64,000 nt of DNA, from NCBI RefSeq assembly GCF_024320865.1, contig NZ_JANDBD010000002.1, positions 310,001 through 374,000 on the forward strand, in the 5' to 3' direction. Shown piece after piece: positions 8,594 to 19,036 of this stretch. The notes beneath the pieces are model-generated. The model had not been told where the DNA came from and did no database searches. It saw only the letters and a list, made by a program, of their open reading frames with translations. A program made the position numbers and the translations under genes. The stretch is from Mycolicibacterium arenosum. Lineage in GTDB: Bacteria; Actinomycetota; Actinomycetes; Mycobacteriales; Mycobacteriaceae. The stretch's first letter is position 1. Each line of letters begins with the position of its first letter.

Positions 8594-9424
8594 GTGACGA
8601 CCGAGTCGTCGAGCGCCGTGTCGGTGCCGTCCGAAGCAGGCGTTGGCGAGCATCTACGACGGTGGCGCAACCGTGTGGGGTTGAGCCAGATGCGCGTCGC
8701 CCACGACTGCAACGTCTCGACGCGTCACCTCAGTTTTGTCGAGACCGGTCGCGCGCGGCCCAGTCGGGAGTTGATCGTCTACCTTGCCCGCTCGCTGGGG
8801 GCGACCAACGAGGAACTCAACGTCTGCCTGCTGGCCGGTGGATTCGCTCCGCGGCACATGGTGGAACTCGCAGGCGACCTGCATGCCGTATCCGACGCCC
8901 TCGTGGAGATGATCGACCGTCACAACCCCTACCCGGCGTTCGTCTTCAGCCCCGACTGGATGACGGTGCGGGTGAATGCCGGCGGCCAGTGGTTGTGCTC
9001 GGTGTTGATGCCCGACCTCTGGAGCGCCGTGGCCGACCCGCGCGTCGGGGTTGACATGTTGGACGCGCTGACACGCAGCGACGGCCTGCTCTCTCAGATG
9101 CGAAACGCCGCTTGCACCGGCTGGGCACTGTTGCGCCAGTTGCGGATGGAGCAGTTGACCAATCCCGACCTGCAAGCGCGCGTCGACGCGTTCGAGGCCT
9201 CGCTGCTACGCCGCTATCCGGCGTTCGACGCGGACGAGGAGGGGGACCGTGACGACCCAACCCTGCACCTGGACTTCGACACTGTGCACGGGCCGGTGTC
9301 GTTCTTCACCGTGCAAAGCGTCATCGGGATGCCGCAGCAGGTCACCGTCGCCACGCCCAGAGTGGAGATGTGGTTCCCCGCCGATCAGCACACTCGTCAG
9401 GTGATGGCGCGCGCGTCGGCCTGA
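8594..9424 (+). CDS. XRE-family regulator with MmyB-like ligand-binding domain
   Basis: A 276-residue transcription regulator. Residues about 15-75 form an XRE HTH (GVGEHLRRWRNRVGLSQ to VETGRARPSRELI); residues about 100-265 match the MmyB-like domain pattern (NPYPAFVFSPDW, GQWLCSVLMPDLW, HLDFDTVHGPVSFFT, VATPRVEMWFPAD). The GTG at 8594 is chosen over upstream in-frame starts because AAAGGA precedes it and because longer versions would run through the operator at 8535. Operator copies before this gene and before all ecc genes make it the best candidate for the ESX-locus regulator; that link is inference. It converges on tyrA. Confidence 0.85.
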   Translation: MTTESSSAVSVPSEAGVGEHLRRWRNRVGLSQMRVAHDCNVSTRHLSFVETGRARPSRELIVYLARSLGATNEELNVCLLAGGFAPRHMVELAGDLHAVSDALVEMIDRHNPYPAFVFSPDWMTVRVNAGGQWLCSVLMPDLWSAVADPRVGVDMLDALTRSDGLLSQMRNAACTGWALLRQLRMEQLTNPDLQARVDAFEASLLRRYPAFDADEEGDRDDPTLHLDFDTVHGPVSFFTVQSVIGMPQQVTVATPRVEMWFPADQHTRQVMARASA

Positions 9425-9464
9425 GCATCGGCCGTTCGTCGGCGCCGTGCCCCAACTGAATTGG

Positions 9465-10340
9465 TCAGTAGAAAAGGGCACCCGTCAGCAACGCCCGCCC
9501 GCTGTTGCCGCGCCGCAGCAGGGTTGTCAGTTGCGTCCAATCGCCAGCCACTGCGGCGGCCGCTTCGGCGAGATCGGCCGCGACCTCGGACAGCACTTTG
9601 GCGACATCGGTGGCATTGAGCGAGAGGACGTCGGACCACATCTTCGCGTCGCCGGCGGCGACCCGGGTGATGTCCAGGATGTCGGAGTCACAGAGCCGCA
9701 GCACCGCGTCGTCGGCGTCGTCGAGCGTCGCCGCGAGCGCCGCGGCCACCAGGTGGGGCACGTGCGACGCCCTGGCGACCGCGCGGTCATGATCAGCGGG
9801 TGTCATCATCACCGGTTCGGCACCGGTCAGTTCGACGAGTTCCACCACTGTTTCGATCGCCGCGGGAGTGGTCTCCGACAGTGGGGTCAGCACCCACGTG
9901 CGGTCCAGGAACAACGTCGGTGAGGCCGCCATCGGACCCGATCGCTCACTTCCCGCCATCGGATGGCCCCCGACGTAGTTGGAGAGGTCGCAGCCGTAGG
10001 CCTCGGCGGCGGCCACTGGCGCGGCCTTGACGCTGCCGACGTCGGTGAACACCCGCGCCAGTCCGGCGGCCTGGCATTCGGCCAGCACGAGCGCGATCTC
10101 ACCGGGTGGCACCGCGATCACCGCCACGTCGACCGGCCCCGGCGGATCCTCCGTTGTGCCCGCGCCCCTGGCTGCGGCGACTGCGGCGGCCGCAGGATCC
10201 TGGTCCCGCAGGTAAACCTGCAGACCGCGCGCCCGCAGGGACAGCGCGACGGAGGTGCCCATCATCCCGGTGCCGATCACTGCGACGCTGTCGAGGGCTG
10301 CGGATTCGGCGTCACTGCGCCCGATGTCGGATTCTGTCAT
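9465..10340 (-). CDS. tyrA: Prephenate dehydrogenase (TyrA)
   Basis: Catalyses oxidative decarboxylation of prephenate to 4-hydroxyphenylpyruvate in tyrosine synthesis. The 291-residue protein has an N-terminal Rossmann fold with VIGTGMMGTSVA (about residues 20-31), the family motif GGHPMAGSE (about 123-131) and the helical dimerisation half with DHDRAVARASHVPH. Length is close to mycobacterial TyrA (about 300) and no ACT domain is present. The start at 10340 leaves a 17-residue leader before the fold. A palindrome TTACC-N5-GGTAA lies 75 bp upstream and a similar one precedes aroG, so the two aromatic genes are probably co-controlled although separated by 1.9 kb. I cannot tell whether this is the only tyrA of the genome. 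Confidence 0.93.
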   Translation of the reverse strand: MTESDIGRSDAESAALDSVAVIGTGMMGTSVALSLRARGLQVYLRDQDPAAAAVAAARGAGTTEDPPGPVDVAVIAVPPGEIALVLAECQAAGLARVFTDVGSVKAAPVAAAEAYGCDLSNYVGGHPMAGSERSGPMAASPTLFLDRTWVLTPLSETTPAAIETVVELVELTGAEPVMMTPADHDRAVARASHVPHLVAAALAATLDDADDAVLRLCDSDILDITRVAAGDAKMWSDVLSLNATDVAKVLSEVAADLAEAAAAVAGDWTQLTTLLRRGNSGRALLTGALFY

Positions 10341-10415
10341 GATCTGTCCTTTGGCTCGCTGACGCTCAACCGTCGAATCGGATCGACAATGTCTTCATTA
10401 TCTGGGTCGGATCAA

Positions 10416-10430
10416 TTACCGAGTAGGTAA
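10416..10430. promoter_or_regulatory. Palindromic operator upstream of tyrA
   Basis: Perfect inverted repeat TTACC-GAGTA-GGTAA, 75 bp before the tyrA start. The same arms and spacing recur at 11474 and before aroG at 13793, so this is a second operator family distinct from the ESX-locus one. Confidence 0.7.
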
Positions 10431-10752
10431 CGAAGCGGGCGCGCAATCAACTTCGTGGCGGCGTTCGTCGATAACGAAATTCGGCGCGGACGTGGTCGCT
10501 GGTTTGCTGCCGACGACTGGAGCAAGCGCCCTCCTCGCTGATGCAAAGCAAACGTGTTGCAGCAGAAATGATTTGGGGACGAATATCGGGCGTCGATGCA
10601 ATACGGGAGGATTTCCCGACTCCAACCGAGGCGAAACCGTTGTCACTGTTTTCATTTGGATGTGTGATGCCGTCGGGGTGCCGCAACCAGGGCGACGCTG
10701 CGCCGCACCGTGATCGGTGCCGTCGGCTGAAAAGCCGTTTGTGCCGTCAGGT

Positions 10753-10896
10753 TCATCGGCGGTGGTGAGTTCGGCGAGCCCGCCACGTTCCGGAGTTCAT
10801 CGGTATGATTTGGAGCACCTCGCGCTCGCGCGGCGTCAGTTCCTGCCCCCGGACCACCGGGCCGCCGTGCCTTGGATCGCGTTCCTGGGGCGGCCG
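10753..10896 (-). pseudogene. Remnant of a LuxR-family HTH domain
   Basis: The minus strand encodes QELTPREREVLQII, the classic beginning of a LuxR/GerE C-terminal HTH, then diverges and stops 17 codons later. An in-frame stop lies 48 codons upstream. Neither the rest of the HTH nor a sensor domain is visible in any frame. I read it as debris of a LuxR-type regulator; a chance match of this length is unlikely but possible. Confidence 0.4.
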
Positions 10897-11042
10897 CTAT
10901 CGCGGTCACCATCGCCGGTATGGCCTTGAATTATGCCGACCCTGTAAGTGGGGTGCAGCTGGGTCAATCGCAGGGGCACCGACGAACCGTCGTCCTTGGC
11001 TCCGAGCGTCTGGGCCACCTCGTCGTGAGTTGCGCACCGAGG

Positions 11043-11639
11043 TCATCGCGGCCACAGGGCATCGGTGGCGGCGAGCGCCACGCCTCTCAATGCGACCGTG
11101 ACAGCGGTGAGCGGGCCGAAAAGCCCTCGCAGCCATAGCCACAGCAGCTGGGGCGCCGTGCCGACCGGATTCGTCGCCAAACCAGTCGGCAGACGGATGC
11201 TCGCGGAGACACTTTCGGCAGGGATCGGCGTCGCCGGCGTCGGTCCCGATCGCCACCGGCTCAAAGCTGCCGATACGGTCAGGGTCCCGCTTCCGATGGT
11301 GAAGGGCGGACGGGTCCGGACGGTGAACCGCAATCGCAACGGTCCGAATGTGCAGTCGAACTCGTGCATCTCGGCCGAGCGGTCCGCAGACCCGCCTTGT
11401 ACAGCGTGCGGGTCTGATTCCGGGGCCTGCTCGCGCACACATCGATACTCGCTGTGCGACGGATCGACGTCGATTACCCGCCCGGTAACGAGTTGCGAAC
11501 AGCATTGGGGGTCGCCATCAACGTCATTGAGAGTGCGCGCGACAGTCAGCCTCAACACCGCGTCGACGAGATTGACGATTAGGCTCCGTTCGTCGACGGG
11601 CGGAGCGAACCGCTCGTCACAGGCTCGGTGTGATGGCAC
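11043..11639 (-). CDS. Hypothetical protein (uncertain)
   Basis: A 198-codon frame without a recognisable family. The N-terminal part (SLIVNLVDAVLRLTVART) and the middle (MHEFDCTFGPLRLRFTVRT) look protein-like, and a hydrophobic segment lies near the C-terminus (APQLLWLWLRGLFGPLTAV). Against it, the opposite strand is equally open, a TTACC-N5-GGTAA palindrome falls inside it at 11474, and no strong ribosome-binding site was seen. An internal ATG near 11375 would exclude the palindrome and place it as an upstream operator. Treat as a possible gene or decayed gene. Confidence 0.25.
   Translation of the reverse strand: MPSHRACDERFAPPVDERSLIVNLVDAVLRLTVARTLNDVDGDPQCCSQLVTGRVIDVDPSHSEYRCVREQAPESDPHAVQGGSADRSAEMHEFDCTFGPLRLRFTVRTRPPFTIGSGTLTVSAALSRWRSGPTPATPIPAESVSASIRLPTGLATNPVGTAPQLLWLWLRGLFGPLTAVTVALRGVALAATDALWPR
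11474..11488. promoter_or_regulatory. Third copy of the TTACC-N5-GGTAA palindrome, without a clear target
   Basis: Perfect inverted repeat TTACC-CGCCC-GGTAA in the poorly coding stretch between tyrA and aroG. The only candidate target is the doubtful minus-strand frame, if it starts at its internal ATG about 100 bp downstream. Confidence 0.55.
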
Positions 11640-12226
11640 CGGGCGAGTGCGGTACGCATGAGATCCAGCAGAGCTCGAAAAGGGCTGTGGTGAAGGCCGA
11701 TCCCTGTCGCTTCACTGCGGCGGCCCACGACGAGGCGGCCGACTCGCGTCGTGGTCCGCATCATGGTCCCTCGAGCAACCGCTGGATGGGCTGAAAAGTT
11801 CGAGTGGGTCGATACTGCCTACGCACTGCGTGAGTTCTTGATGGCGACAGCGTAAGGAGGGCGATGGGAACGATGGAGCTGCAGGGGCAGAGCACGATGT
11901 CGGCGATTTCGTCCTGCCGACGGGCTGACGACGAGCCCTTCCCGAGCATGCGATGAATCGTCCACGCGCCCAACGAGAACGCCCACGGGGTTGACCGACA
12001 ACCGCATTGCGTTACCGATTCGCTCACCGTTCACTCATTGTCAGTCGTCATGTAGAAGTCCTCGTTGGTGGCCCTTAAGGTCCTTACCCCGTTGTGGATA
12101 ATCGGCTCACTGACTTTGGCCGCTGCCTCTGTGGTCGGCGTGGCGCATCCGATTCTCGCTGCGCGGAGACCGAGGTCGACAATCCGCCTGAGTACAACTC
12201 ACTTTCTTCCTTGCTTGGCGCGAGAC
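11640..12226. other. Stretch without a convincing gene
   Basis: About 590 bp between the doubtful 11043 frame and the end of aroG. Two overlapping short minus-strand frames (11761-12034) have no family signature and share the same DNA, so at most one is real. I see no RNA gene, repeat or mobile-element end. Together with the LuxR remnant at 10.8 kb it looks like decayed coding DNA. Confidence 0.5.
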
Positions 12227-13792
<1,566 letters not shown>

Positions 13793-13807
13793 TTACCTGA
13801 TGGGTAA
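13793..13807. promoter_or_regulatory. Palindromic operator upstream of aroG
   Basis: Perfect inverted repeat TTACC-TGATG-GGTAA, 36 bp before the aroG start and flanked by GA on the left as at the 11474 copy. Its distance from the start resembles that of the ESX operators, suggesting overlap with the core promoter. Confidence 0.7.
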
Positions 13808-14482
13808 GCAGCTTCCTACGCGCTCCCCGTCGGCCGAACGCCGAGAATGGCAATGGAATCGACGTTCCGGGATCGACCCCCACTGCGCCGGTGCGATAGT
13901 GAACTCCAATGCCCGCGTTGACCATTACCAAGTTGGTCATTGCTCAAAGCACTCCATGCCGATCCGCCCGCGTGTAACCGCGTCAGCGTGGGGATCGTAA
14001 CGCCGGATCGCGATATGTCGAACAGCGCTGTGGCACAAGCGAAAAGCGGAATTGATCGCATGCACATCCATCAAAGACATTCTCGGGCAAGCCAAGTCGA
14101 ACTACCTCGACATGCAGTTCTCGCCAAGCTGCAAATCTTTGCCACTTCCGCCGACGGCTGCATGCGCGGCGCGCGCCAGCCGATACCGATATCCGCGCCC
14201 AGTCTCCAGTACGTGGCTTCAGCGACGCGTGCAATTAAACCGAAGGTGCAGAGCCGAAATGCCGTACATACCGTCCAGCTTGAGGAAAGCAAACTAACGT
14301 GACCGTCAACCGAGAGAGCGTTGCCGTTCACTGGCAGCCATCACTGAATTAACCGTGCCATGCGACGGCAACTCCACATAGGATGTTCTCTTGTTCGGCG
14401 GTCGGTAGGCCCCGAGTACGAGTCGATTTATCGCTGTGACGGTCGCACAGGTCGGCTTCCTGCGCGGCAGAGCGGGTTGGGT
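13808..14482. other. Intergenic stretch between aroG and the LuxR/STAND gene
   Basis: No convincing gene in about 675 bp; base composition is lower in GC than the neighbours. It holds one perfect inverted repeat, TGACCA-N9-TGGTCA at 13919-13939, which could be an operator or a chance repeat. It must also contain the promoter of the large regulator that starts at 14483. Confidence 0.5.
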
Positions 14483-17400
14483 ATGAGCTTGCTGCCGACG
14501 GGGATAGTGACGCTGCTGATGGCAGACGTCGAGGGCGCAGCGCAATTGTGGGAGAGCCGGCCCGATGACATGGCTGCCGCTAACGCCGCCCTGAACTCGA
14601 CCGTCTCGGAGGCGGTCGACGCGCACGGGGGTGTCCGCCCGCCCCAGCAGGGCGCCGACGACGGCTTCGCGGCCGCGTTCGAGTGCCCGAGGGATGCCGT
14701 GGCCTGTGCGCTGGATCTGCAGCGCGCGCAGTTGACGCCGATCCGGCTGCGGATCGGACTGCACACCGGTGAGGTGCGCCTGCGCGACGGCGCCACGTAC
14801 GTCGGGCCGACGATCAACCGCGCGGCTCGGTTACGCGATGTGGCGCACGGCGGCCAGACCCTACTGTCAGGCGCCACTGAGCCGCTGGTCGCCGACTCGC
14901 TTCCGGCCGACGCGTGGTTGACCGACCTGGGCAGTCATGCCCTGGCGGGCCTGCCGCGGCCCGAACGGGTGGTTCAACTGTGTCATCCGGATCTACCCAT
15001 CGACTTCGCGCCACTCAAGTCCCTACCGGCGCAGTTGCCGCGCACCATCCGGCGGCAGCTGACCCGCTTCGTGGGCCGCGCTGCCTCCATGTGTGAGGTG
15101 CGTCGACTGCTGGCGGAGAACCGCTTGCTCACCCTGACCGGCGCGGGCGGTGTTGGCAAGACACGCTTGGCGATTCAGGTGGCGACCACACTGAGCGACG
15201 ACTTCGCCGACGGCGTCTGGTACGTCGATCTCGCGCCGCTCACCGCTTCCGACGTGGTGTCGGTTGAGGTGGCGCGCGCTCTCGGGCTGAAGGATCAGAC
15301 CGCCAGTTCCACGATGGACACCGTATTGCGGTTCGCGTCGGGTCGGCAGCTGCTGATGGTCCTCGACAACTGCGAGCACCTGCTCGACGCCAGCGCATGC
15401 GTCGCAGAGGCCCTGCTCAGTGCGTCCTCGGCGGCGAAGGTCATGACGACAAGTCGTGAGCCGATTGGCGCACCCGGAGAGGTCATCTGGCGCGTGCCCT
15501 CGCTGTCGCTGGCCGACGAGGCGATCGAACTGTTCGATGACCGAGCGCGGCACGTACGACCTGATTTCGTCGCGGATGCGCAGGATTTGGCGGTCATCGG
15601 CGAGATCTGCCGCCGTCTGGACGGCATGCCTCTGGCAATCGAGTTGGCTGCGGCGCGGGTGCGTGTGCTGTCGCTGACCGAGATCCTGGACGGCCTGCAC
15701 GATCGCTTCCGGCTGCTGACCGGCGGAGCGCGCACCGCGACACCCCGGCAGCAGACGCTGCGTGCTTCCGTCGAATGGTCGCACGGTCTGCTGACGACAT
15801 CCGAGCGGACGCTGTTCCGCCGACTCGCCGTGTTCATGGGTGGATTCGACCGCGATGCAGCACAAGCGGTGTGCGCCGGTGGCGACGTTGAGCGCATCGG
15901 GGTGCTCGACCAGTTGACGCTGCTGGTGGACAAGTCGCTTGTGGTCGCCGAGAACGCTGACGGCCGAACCCGATACCGCCTGCTGGAAACCATGAGGCAA
16001 TACGCGTTGCAGAAGCTGGGCGAGTCGGGTGAGGCCGACCAGCTGCGCCGCCGCCACCGAGACCACTACACGTCGACGGTGATCGCGCTGGACAATTCGG
16101 GTGCGCAGGTAGGAGACGAGCGGCTCGACTGGATCGAGGCCGAGATCGACAATCTGCGAGCGGCTTTCGCGTGGAGCCGCCAATGCGCAGACCCCGAAAC
16201 GGCTCTGTGCCTGGTATCGGCATTGCAGCCGTACTGGCTGATGCGCGGGTTGATGGTGGAGGGACGCAGCTGGTTTCACGTGATCCTCAGCAACGAGAAG
16301 GGTGGCGACCTCGGGCTTGCGCCCGCAGTGCACGCGCGGGCGCTAGCCGACAAGGCCGTACTGGACAGCGGTTGGGTGACCGCCGACAGCCTGCCGCAGG
16401 CCGAACACGCATTGAAGATCGCGCGGGACCTTGACGACCCGGTTCTCGTGGGTCACGTGCTCACGGCCTGCGCCGCCACCTCCGCTGTCCACGGGCACGC
16501 CGCGCGGCCGTACTTCACCGAGGCGATTTCGCTCGCCCGTTCGCTGGGTGATCGGTGGCGCCTCAGCCAGTTACTCGGCTGGCAGGCGTACTCGGCGTTC
16601 GTCGCCGGTGATCCGGTCGCGGCTCGGACGGCCGGCGAGGAGGGGTACGACCTCGCGCTCGCGATCGGAAACGACTTCGTGATGCGACAGTGCCGCCTCT
16701 GGGGTGTCGGGGTCTCGCAAATGGTCGAGGGCGCGCTGCCTGCCGCAGAAGCGGAGCTGCGCGAGCTGACGGCCGATGCGGAAGCGGCAGCCGATGCGGT
16801 CAACGTGTTCGTGGGCCGCATCAATTTGGCTTTCCTGCAGGCCTACCGCGGCAGGCCGGACGCCGCACGGGATGAGGCGGTCGCGGCCATCGACACCGGC
16901 GTCCGATCGGGGGGCGGTTTCTACATCGGACTCGGCCACATGGCGATGATCGCGGCAGAACTGGCCGCCGGCGACGTCGCGGCCGCCGAGGCCGCAGCAG
17001 CCGCGGCCCGGCGGCACATACCCGCCCAGCCCGCCTACCCGGCGGCGATGCTCTGGCGCTTCGCCGCACTCGCCTTGGCGGTGGGCGATCTCGAGGCCGC
17101 TCGGACGTGGGCGGATCAAGACGTCAGGGCAACTCTGGGCGGATGGCACCGGGCGCTGGCGCTCACGACGCGCGCTCGGGTCGCATGCGCACAGGACGGC
17201 GTCGAGCAGGCCGAACGAGATGCCCGCGACGCCTTGACGTGCGCCGCGGACGTCGGCGCTGTTCTGGTCATTCCCGATATCCTCGAGATCCTCGCCGGGC
17301 TCGCCGTGAAATCCGACAGCCATCAGGTGGCCGTCCGGCTCTTCGCTGCGGCACAGGGCATCCGCAGCGGTCTCGGCGTGGTGCGGTTCAAGGTGTACGA

Positions 17401-17743
17401 CGCCGACCACGAAGCCGGGGTGCGCGATGCCCGAAACGCGCTGGGCTCTGATGAATTCGACCGCGTCTGGTCGCAGGCTGCTGACGTGTCCGTCAATGAA
17501 GCCGTTGCGTATGCGCGGCGGGGCCGTGGTGAGCGCAAGCGGCCCACCACGGGCTGGGATTCGCTAACACCCACCGAGCGCGACGTCGTCGGCCTGGTCA
17601 GTGAAGGGTTGGCAACCAAGGAGATAGCAGCGCGGTTGTTCGTCTCGCCGCGTACGGTGCAGACCCATCTGACCCACGTGTACGCGAAGCTGGGCTTGAG
17701 CTCGCGTGTGCAGCTCGCTCAAGAAGCCGCGCGCCACACCTGA
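14483..17743 (+). CDS. Cyclase-like / STAND ATPase / TPR / LuxR-HTH regulator
   Basis: A 1086-residue multi-domain regulator like M. tuberculosis Rv0386, Rv1358 and Rv2488c. Domains: class III nucleotide-cyclase-like (about 1-165; VTLLMADVEGAAQLWE, DDGFAAAF, TINRAARL); STAND/NB-ARC ATPase (about 190-480) with Walker A GAGGVGKT at residue 220, MVLDNCEHLLDA (Walker B), TTSREPIG and GMPLAIELAAARV; helical repeats (about 500-1000, TPR-like); and LuxR HTH at the C-terminus (LTPTERDVVGLVSEG, SPRTVQTHLTHVYAKLGL). ATG 14483 is chosen because it gives the cyclase domain its normal beginning; a start at 14360 would add about 41 atypical residues. The two metal Asp positions of the cyclase domain are present but I see no substrate-specifying Lys, so catalysis is doubtful. 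Ligand and targets are unknown. Confidence 0.9.
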   Translation: MSLLPTGIVTLLMADVEGAAQLWESRPDDMAAANAALNSTVSEAVDAHGGVRPPQQGADDGFAAAFECPRDAVACALDLQRAQLTPIRLRIGLHTGEVRLRDGATYVGPTINRAARLRDVAHGGQTLLSGATEPLVADSLPADAWLTDLGSHALAGLPRPERVVQLCHPDLPIDFAPLKSLPAQLPRTIRRQLTRFVGRAASMCEVRRLLAENRLLTLTGAGGVGKTRLAIQVATTLSDDFADGVWYVDLAPLTASDVVSVEVARALGLKDQTASSTMDTVLRFASGRQLLMVLDNCEHLLDASACVAEALLSASSAAKVMTTSREPIGAPGEVIWRVPSLSLADEAIELFDDRARHVRPDFVADAQDLAVIGEICRRLDGMPLAIELAAARVRVLSLTEILDGLHDRFRLLTGGARTATPRQQTLRASVEWSHGLLTTSERTLFRRLAVFMGGFDRDAAQAVCAGGDVERIGVLDQLTLLVDKSLVVAENADGRTRYRLLETMRQYALQKLGESGEADQLRRRHRDHYTSTVIALDNSGAQVGDERLDWIEAEIDNLRAAFAWSRQCADPETALCLVSALQPYWLMRGLMVEGRSWFHVILSNEKGGDLGLAPAVHARALADKAVLDSGWVTADSLPQAEHALKIARDLDDPVLVGHVLTACAATSAVHGHAARPYFTEAISLARSLGDRWRLSQLLGWQAYSAFVAGDPVAARTAGEEGYDLALAIGNDFVMRQCRLWGVGVSQMVEGALPAAEAELRELTADAEAAADAVNVFVGRINLAFLQAYRGRPDAARDEAVAAIDTGVRSGGGFYIGLGHMAMIAAELAAGDVAAAEAAAAAARRHIPAQPAYPAAMLWRFAALALAVGDLEAARTWADQDVRATLGGWHRALALTTRARVACAQDGVEQAERDARDALTCAADVGAVLVIPDILEILAGLAVKSDSHQVAVRLFAAAQGIRSGLGVVRFKVYDADHEAGVRDARNALGSDEFDRVWSQAADVSVNEAVAYARRGRGERKRPTTGWDSLTPTERDVVGLVSEGLATKEIAARLFVSPRTVQTHLTHVYAKLGLSSRVQLAQEAARHT

Positions 17744-17851
17744 GCCGCGGCGGCGCCAAGGCCGTCAGGTGTCGGAGTACGCGGGGTGGCGGTCTGCATA
17801 TACGCGGTATCGCCGATGTTCTGGCGTCCCTGGTCGGCGAATGTTGATGCC

Positions 17852-19036
17852 ATGGGTGGTGAGCGAGCGGACCGGCGGTGCAATCCGCTTGTCGCGGCCC
17901 GGCGTCCACCGAGACCGTCGACCAGCTTCGTCGGGCGCAGCTCGGAAACCGAGGAGTTGTGCCGGCTGGTCACCGACAGCCGCTTCGTCGTCCTGACCGG
18001 GGCCGCCGGTGTCGGCAAGTCGCGGCTGGCACTCGAGGTGACCGCGGCGTTGAGCGAGAAGTTCGGCGGCGCGGTGTGCTACGTCGATCTCGCGCTGGCG
18101 AGCAGTCCGCGGGCCGTAGCGGCCACGGGCGCCCGGGGACCGGGCCTTGTCGATCTGCAGGACGACACCGCGATAGGTTCGCTTGGGACGTTCATCGGCG
18201 ACCGCAGGTTTCTCTTGCTGCTCGACAATTGCGAGCACCTCTACGACGCGTGTGACCAGATGGTCGTCGAACTCCTCGGAGTCTGCCCGCGGCTGTCGAT
18301 CATGTCGACGAGCAGGGAGCCCTCCGCCGTCCCGAACGCCGTCACCTGGCTGGTGTGTCCCCTGTCACCGGCTGGCGAGGCGGTCGAGCTGTTCACCAGC
18401 CGGGCGCGGCGAGAAGTCGGTGTATCCGGCGACGACGCCGTCCTGGTGAACTGGATATGTCAGCGGCTCGACGGCATCCCACTGGCGATCGAACTGGCGG
18501 CGGCTCGGGCGGGAACCATGGAGTTGCAGCAGATCGTCGAAAGCCTGCAGGTTCGGTTCCGGTTGCTCACCGGACCTTCGGGCACGGCGCTGTCGCGTCA
18601 GCAGATTCTGTACACGACGCTGGACTGGGCGCACTCCCTTCTGACTGAGCCGCAACGAGCCGTGCTGCGGCGGCTGGCGGTCTTCATCGGTGGGTTCGAC
18701 ATGGATGCCGCGCTGGCGGTCGAAGGTGGCGGCGAGCCGATGCGAGCCCGACTCGACGAGCTTCTCGGCCAACTGGTCGAGTTCTTCCTCGTAACGGCGG
18801 AGCATGCCGAAAGCGCCGTCCGATACCAGATTCCGGAAACCGTGCGGCAGTACGGCGTGGACAAACTCGGTGAATCGGGTGAGGCCGATGCGGTGCGCAA
18901 TCGACATCGCGATCACTTCACCGCCGCCACCCCGGGCGTCGTCTCGACAGACGGGTCCAATCAGTGGCGTCGTTGCGCCCACTCTCGCAAACGAAGTGTT
19001 GCCCCATCGGTGACAAAGGATTGGACGCTGCCATGA
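17852..19036 (+). CDS. Short STAND (NB-ARC) ATPase lacking TPR and HTH domains
   Basis: A 394-residue paralogue of the STAND part of the preceding gene: FVGRSSETEELCRLV, Walker A GAAGVGKS at residue 50, LLLLDNCEHLYDA, MSTSREPSAV, GIPLAIELAAARA and AVRYQIPETVRQYG. It ends just after the RNRHRDHFTA segment, exactly where the neighbour continues into its TPR region, and has no HTH and no cyclase domain. It could be a decayed regulator, but its stop codon overlaps the ATG of the next gene (ATGA at 19033-19036), a layout of functional, translationally coupled genes. I infer that it may act on, or with, the XRE regulator downstream. The last 30 residues are not conserved. Confidence 0.75.
   Translation: MGGERADRRCNPLVAARRPPRPSTSFVGRSSETEELCRLVTDSRFVVLTGAAGVGKSRLALEVTAALSEKFGGAVCYVDLALASSPRAVAATGARGPGLVDLQDDTAIGSLGTFIGDRRFLLLLDNCEHLYDACDQMVVELLGVCPRLSIMSTSREPSAVPNAVTWLVCPLSPAGEAVELFTSRARREVGVSGDDAVLVNWICQRLDGIPLAIELAAARAGTMELQQIVESLQVRFRLLTGPSGTALSRQQILYTTLDWAHSLLTEPQRAVLRRLAVFIGGFDMDAALAVEGGGEPMRARLDELLGQLVEFFLVTAEHAESAVRYQIPETVRQYGVDKLGESGEADAVRNRHRDHFTAATPGVVSTDGSNQWRRCAHSRKRSVAPSVTKDWTLP

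Noticed and set aside
13919-13939. TGACCA-N9-TGGTCA inverted repeat as a promoter element
   Set aside because: Perfect arms but a single copy far from both neighbouring starts; kept only as a note in the intergenic entry.
14360-14482. Extended N-terminus of the LuxR/STAND regulator
   Set aside because: The 41 extra residues are unlike the family, and ATG 14483 begins the cyclase-like domain exactly.
15023-16333. 436-codon minus-strand frame opposite the LuxR/STAND gene
   Set aside because: It overlaps well-conserved STAND motifs on the plus strand and shows no family pattern.
17790-17815. TATAC-GCG-GTATC sequence before the short STAND gene, resembling the ESX operator
   Set aside because: Spacing is 3 bp rather than 5 and the arms are incomplete; probably chance.
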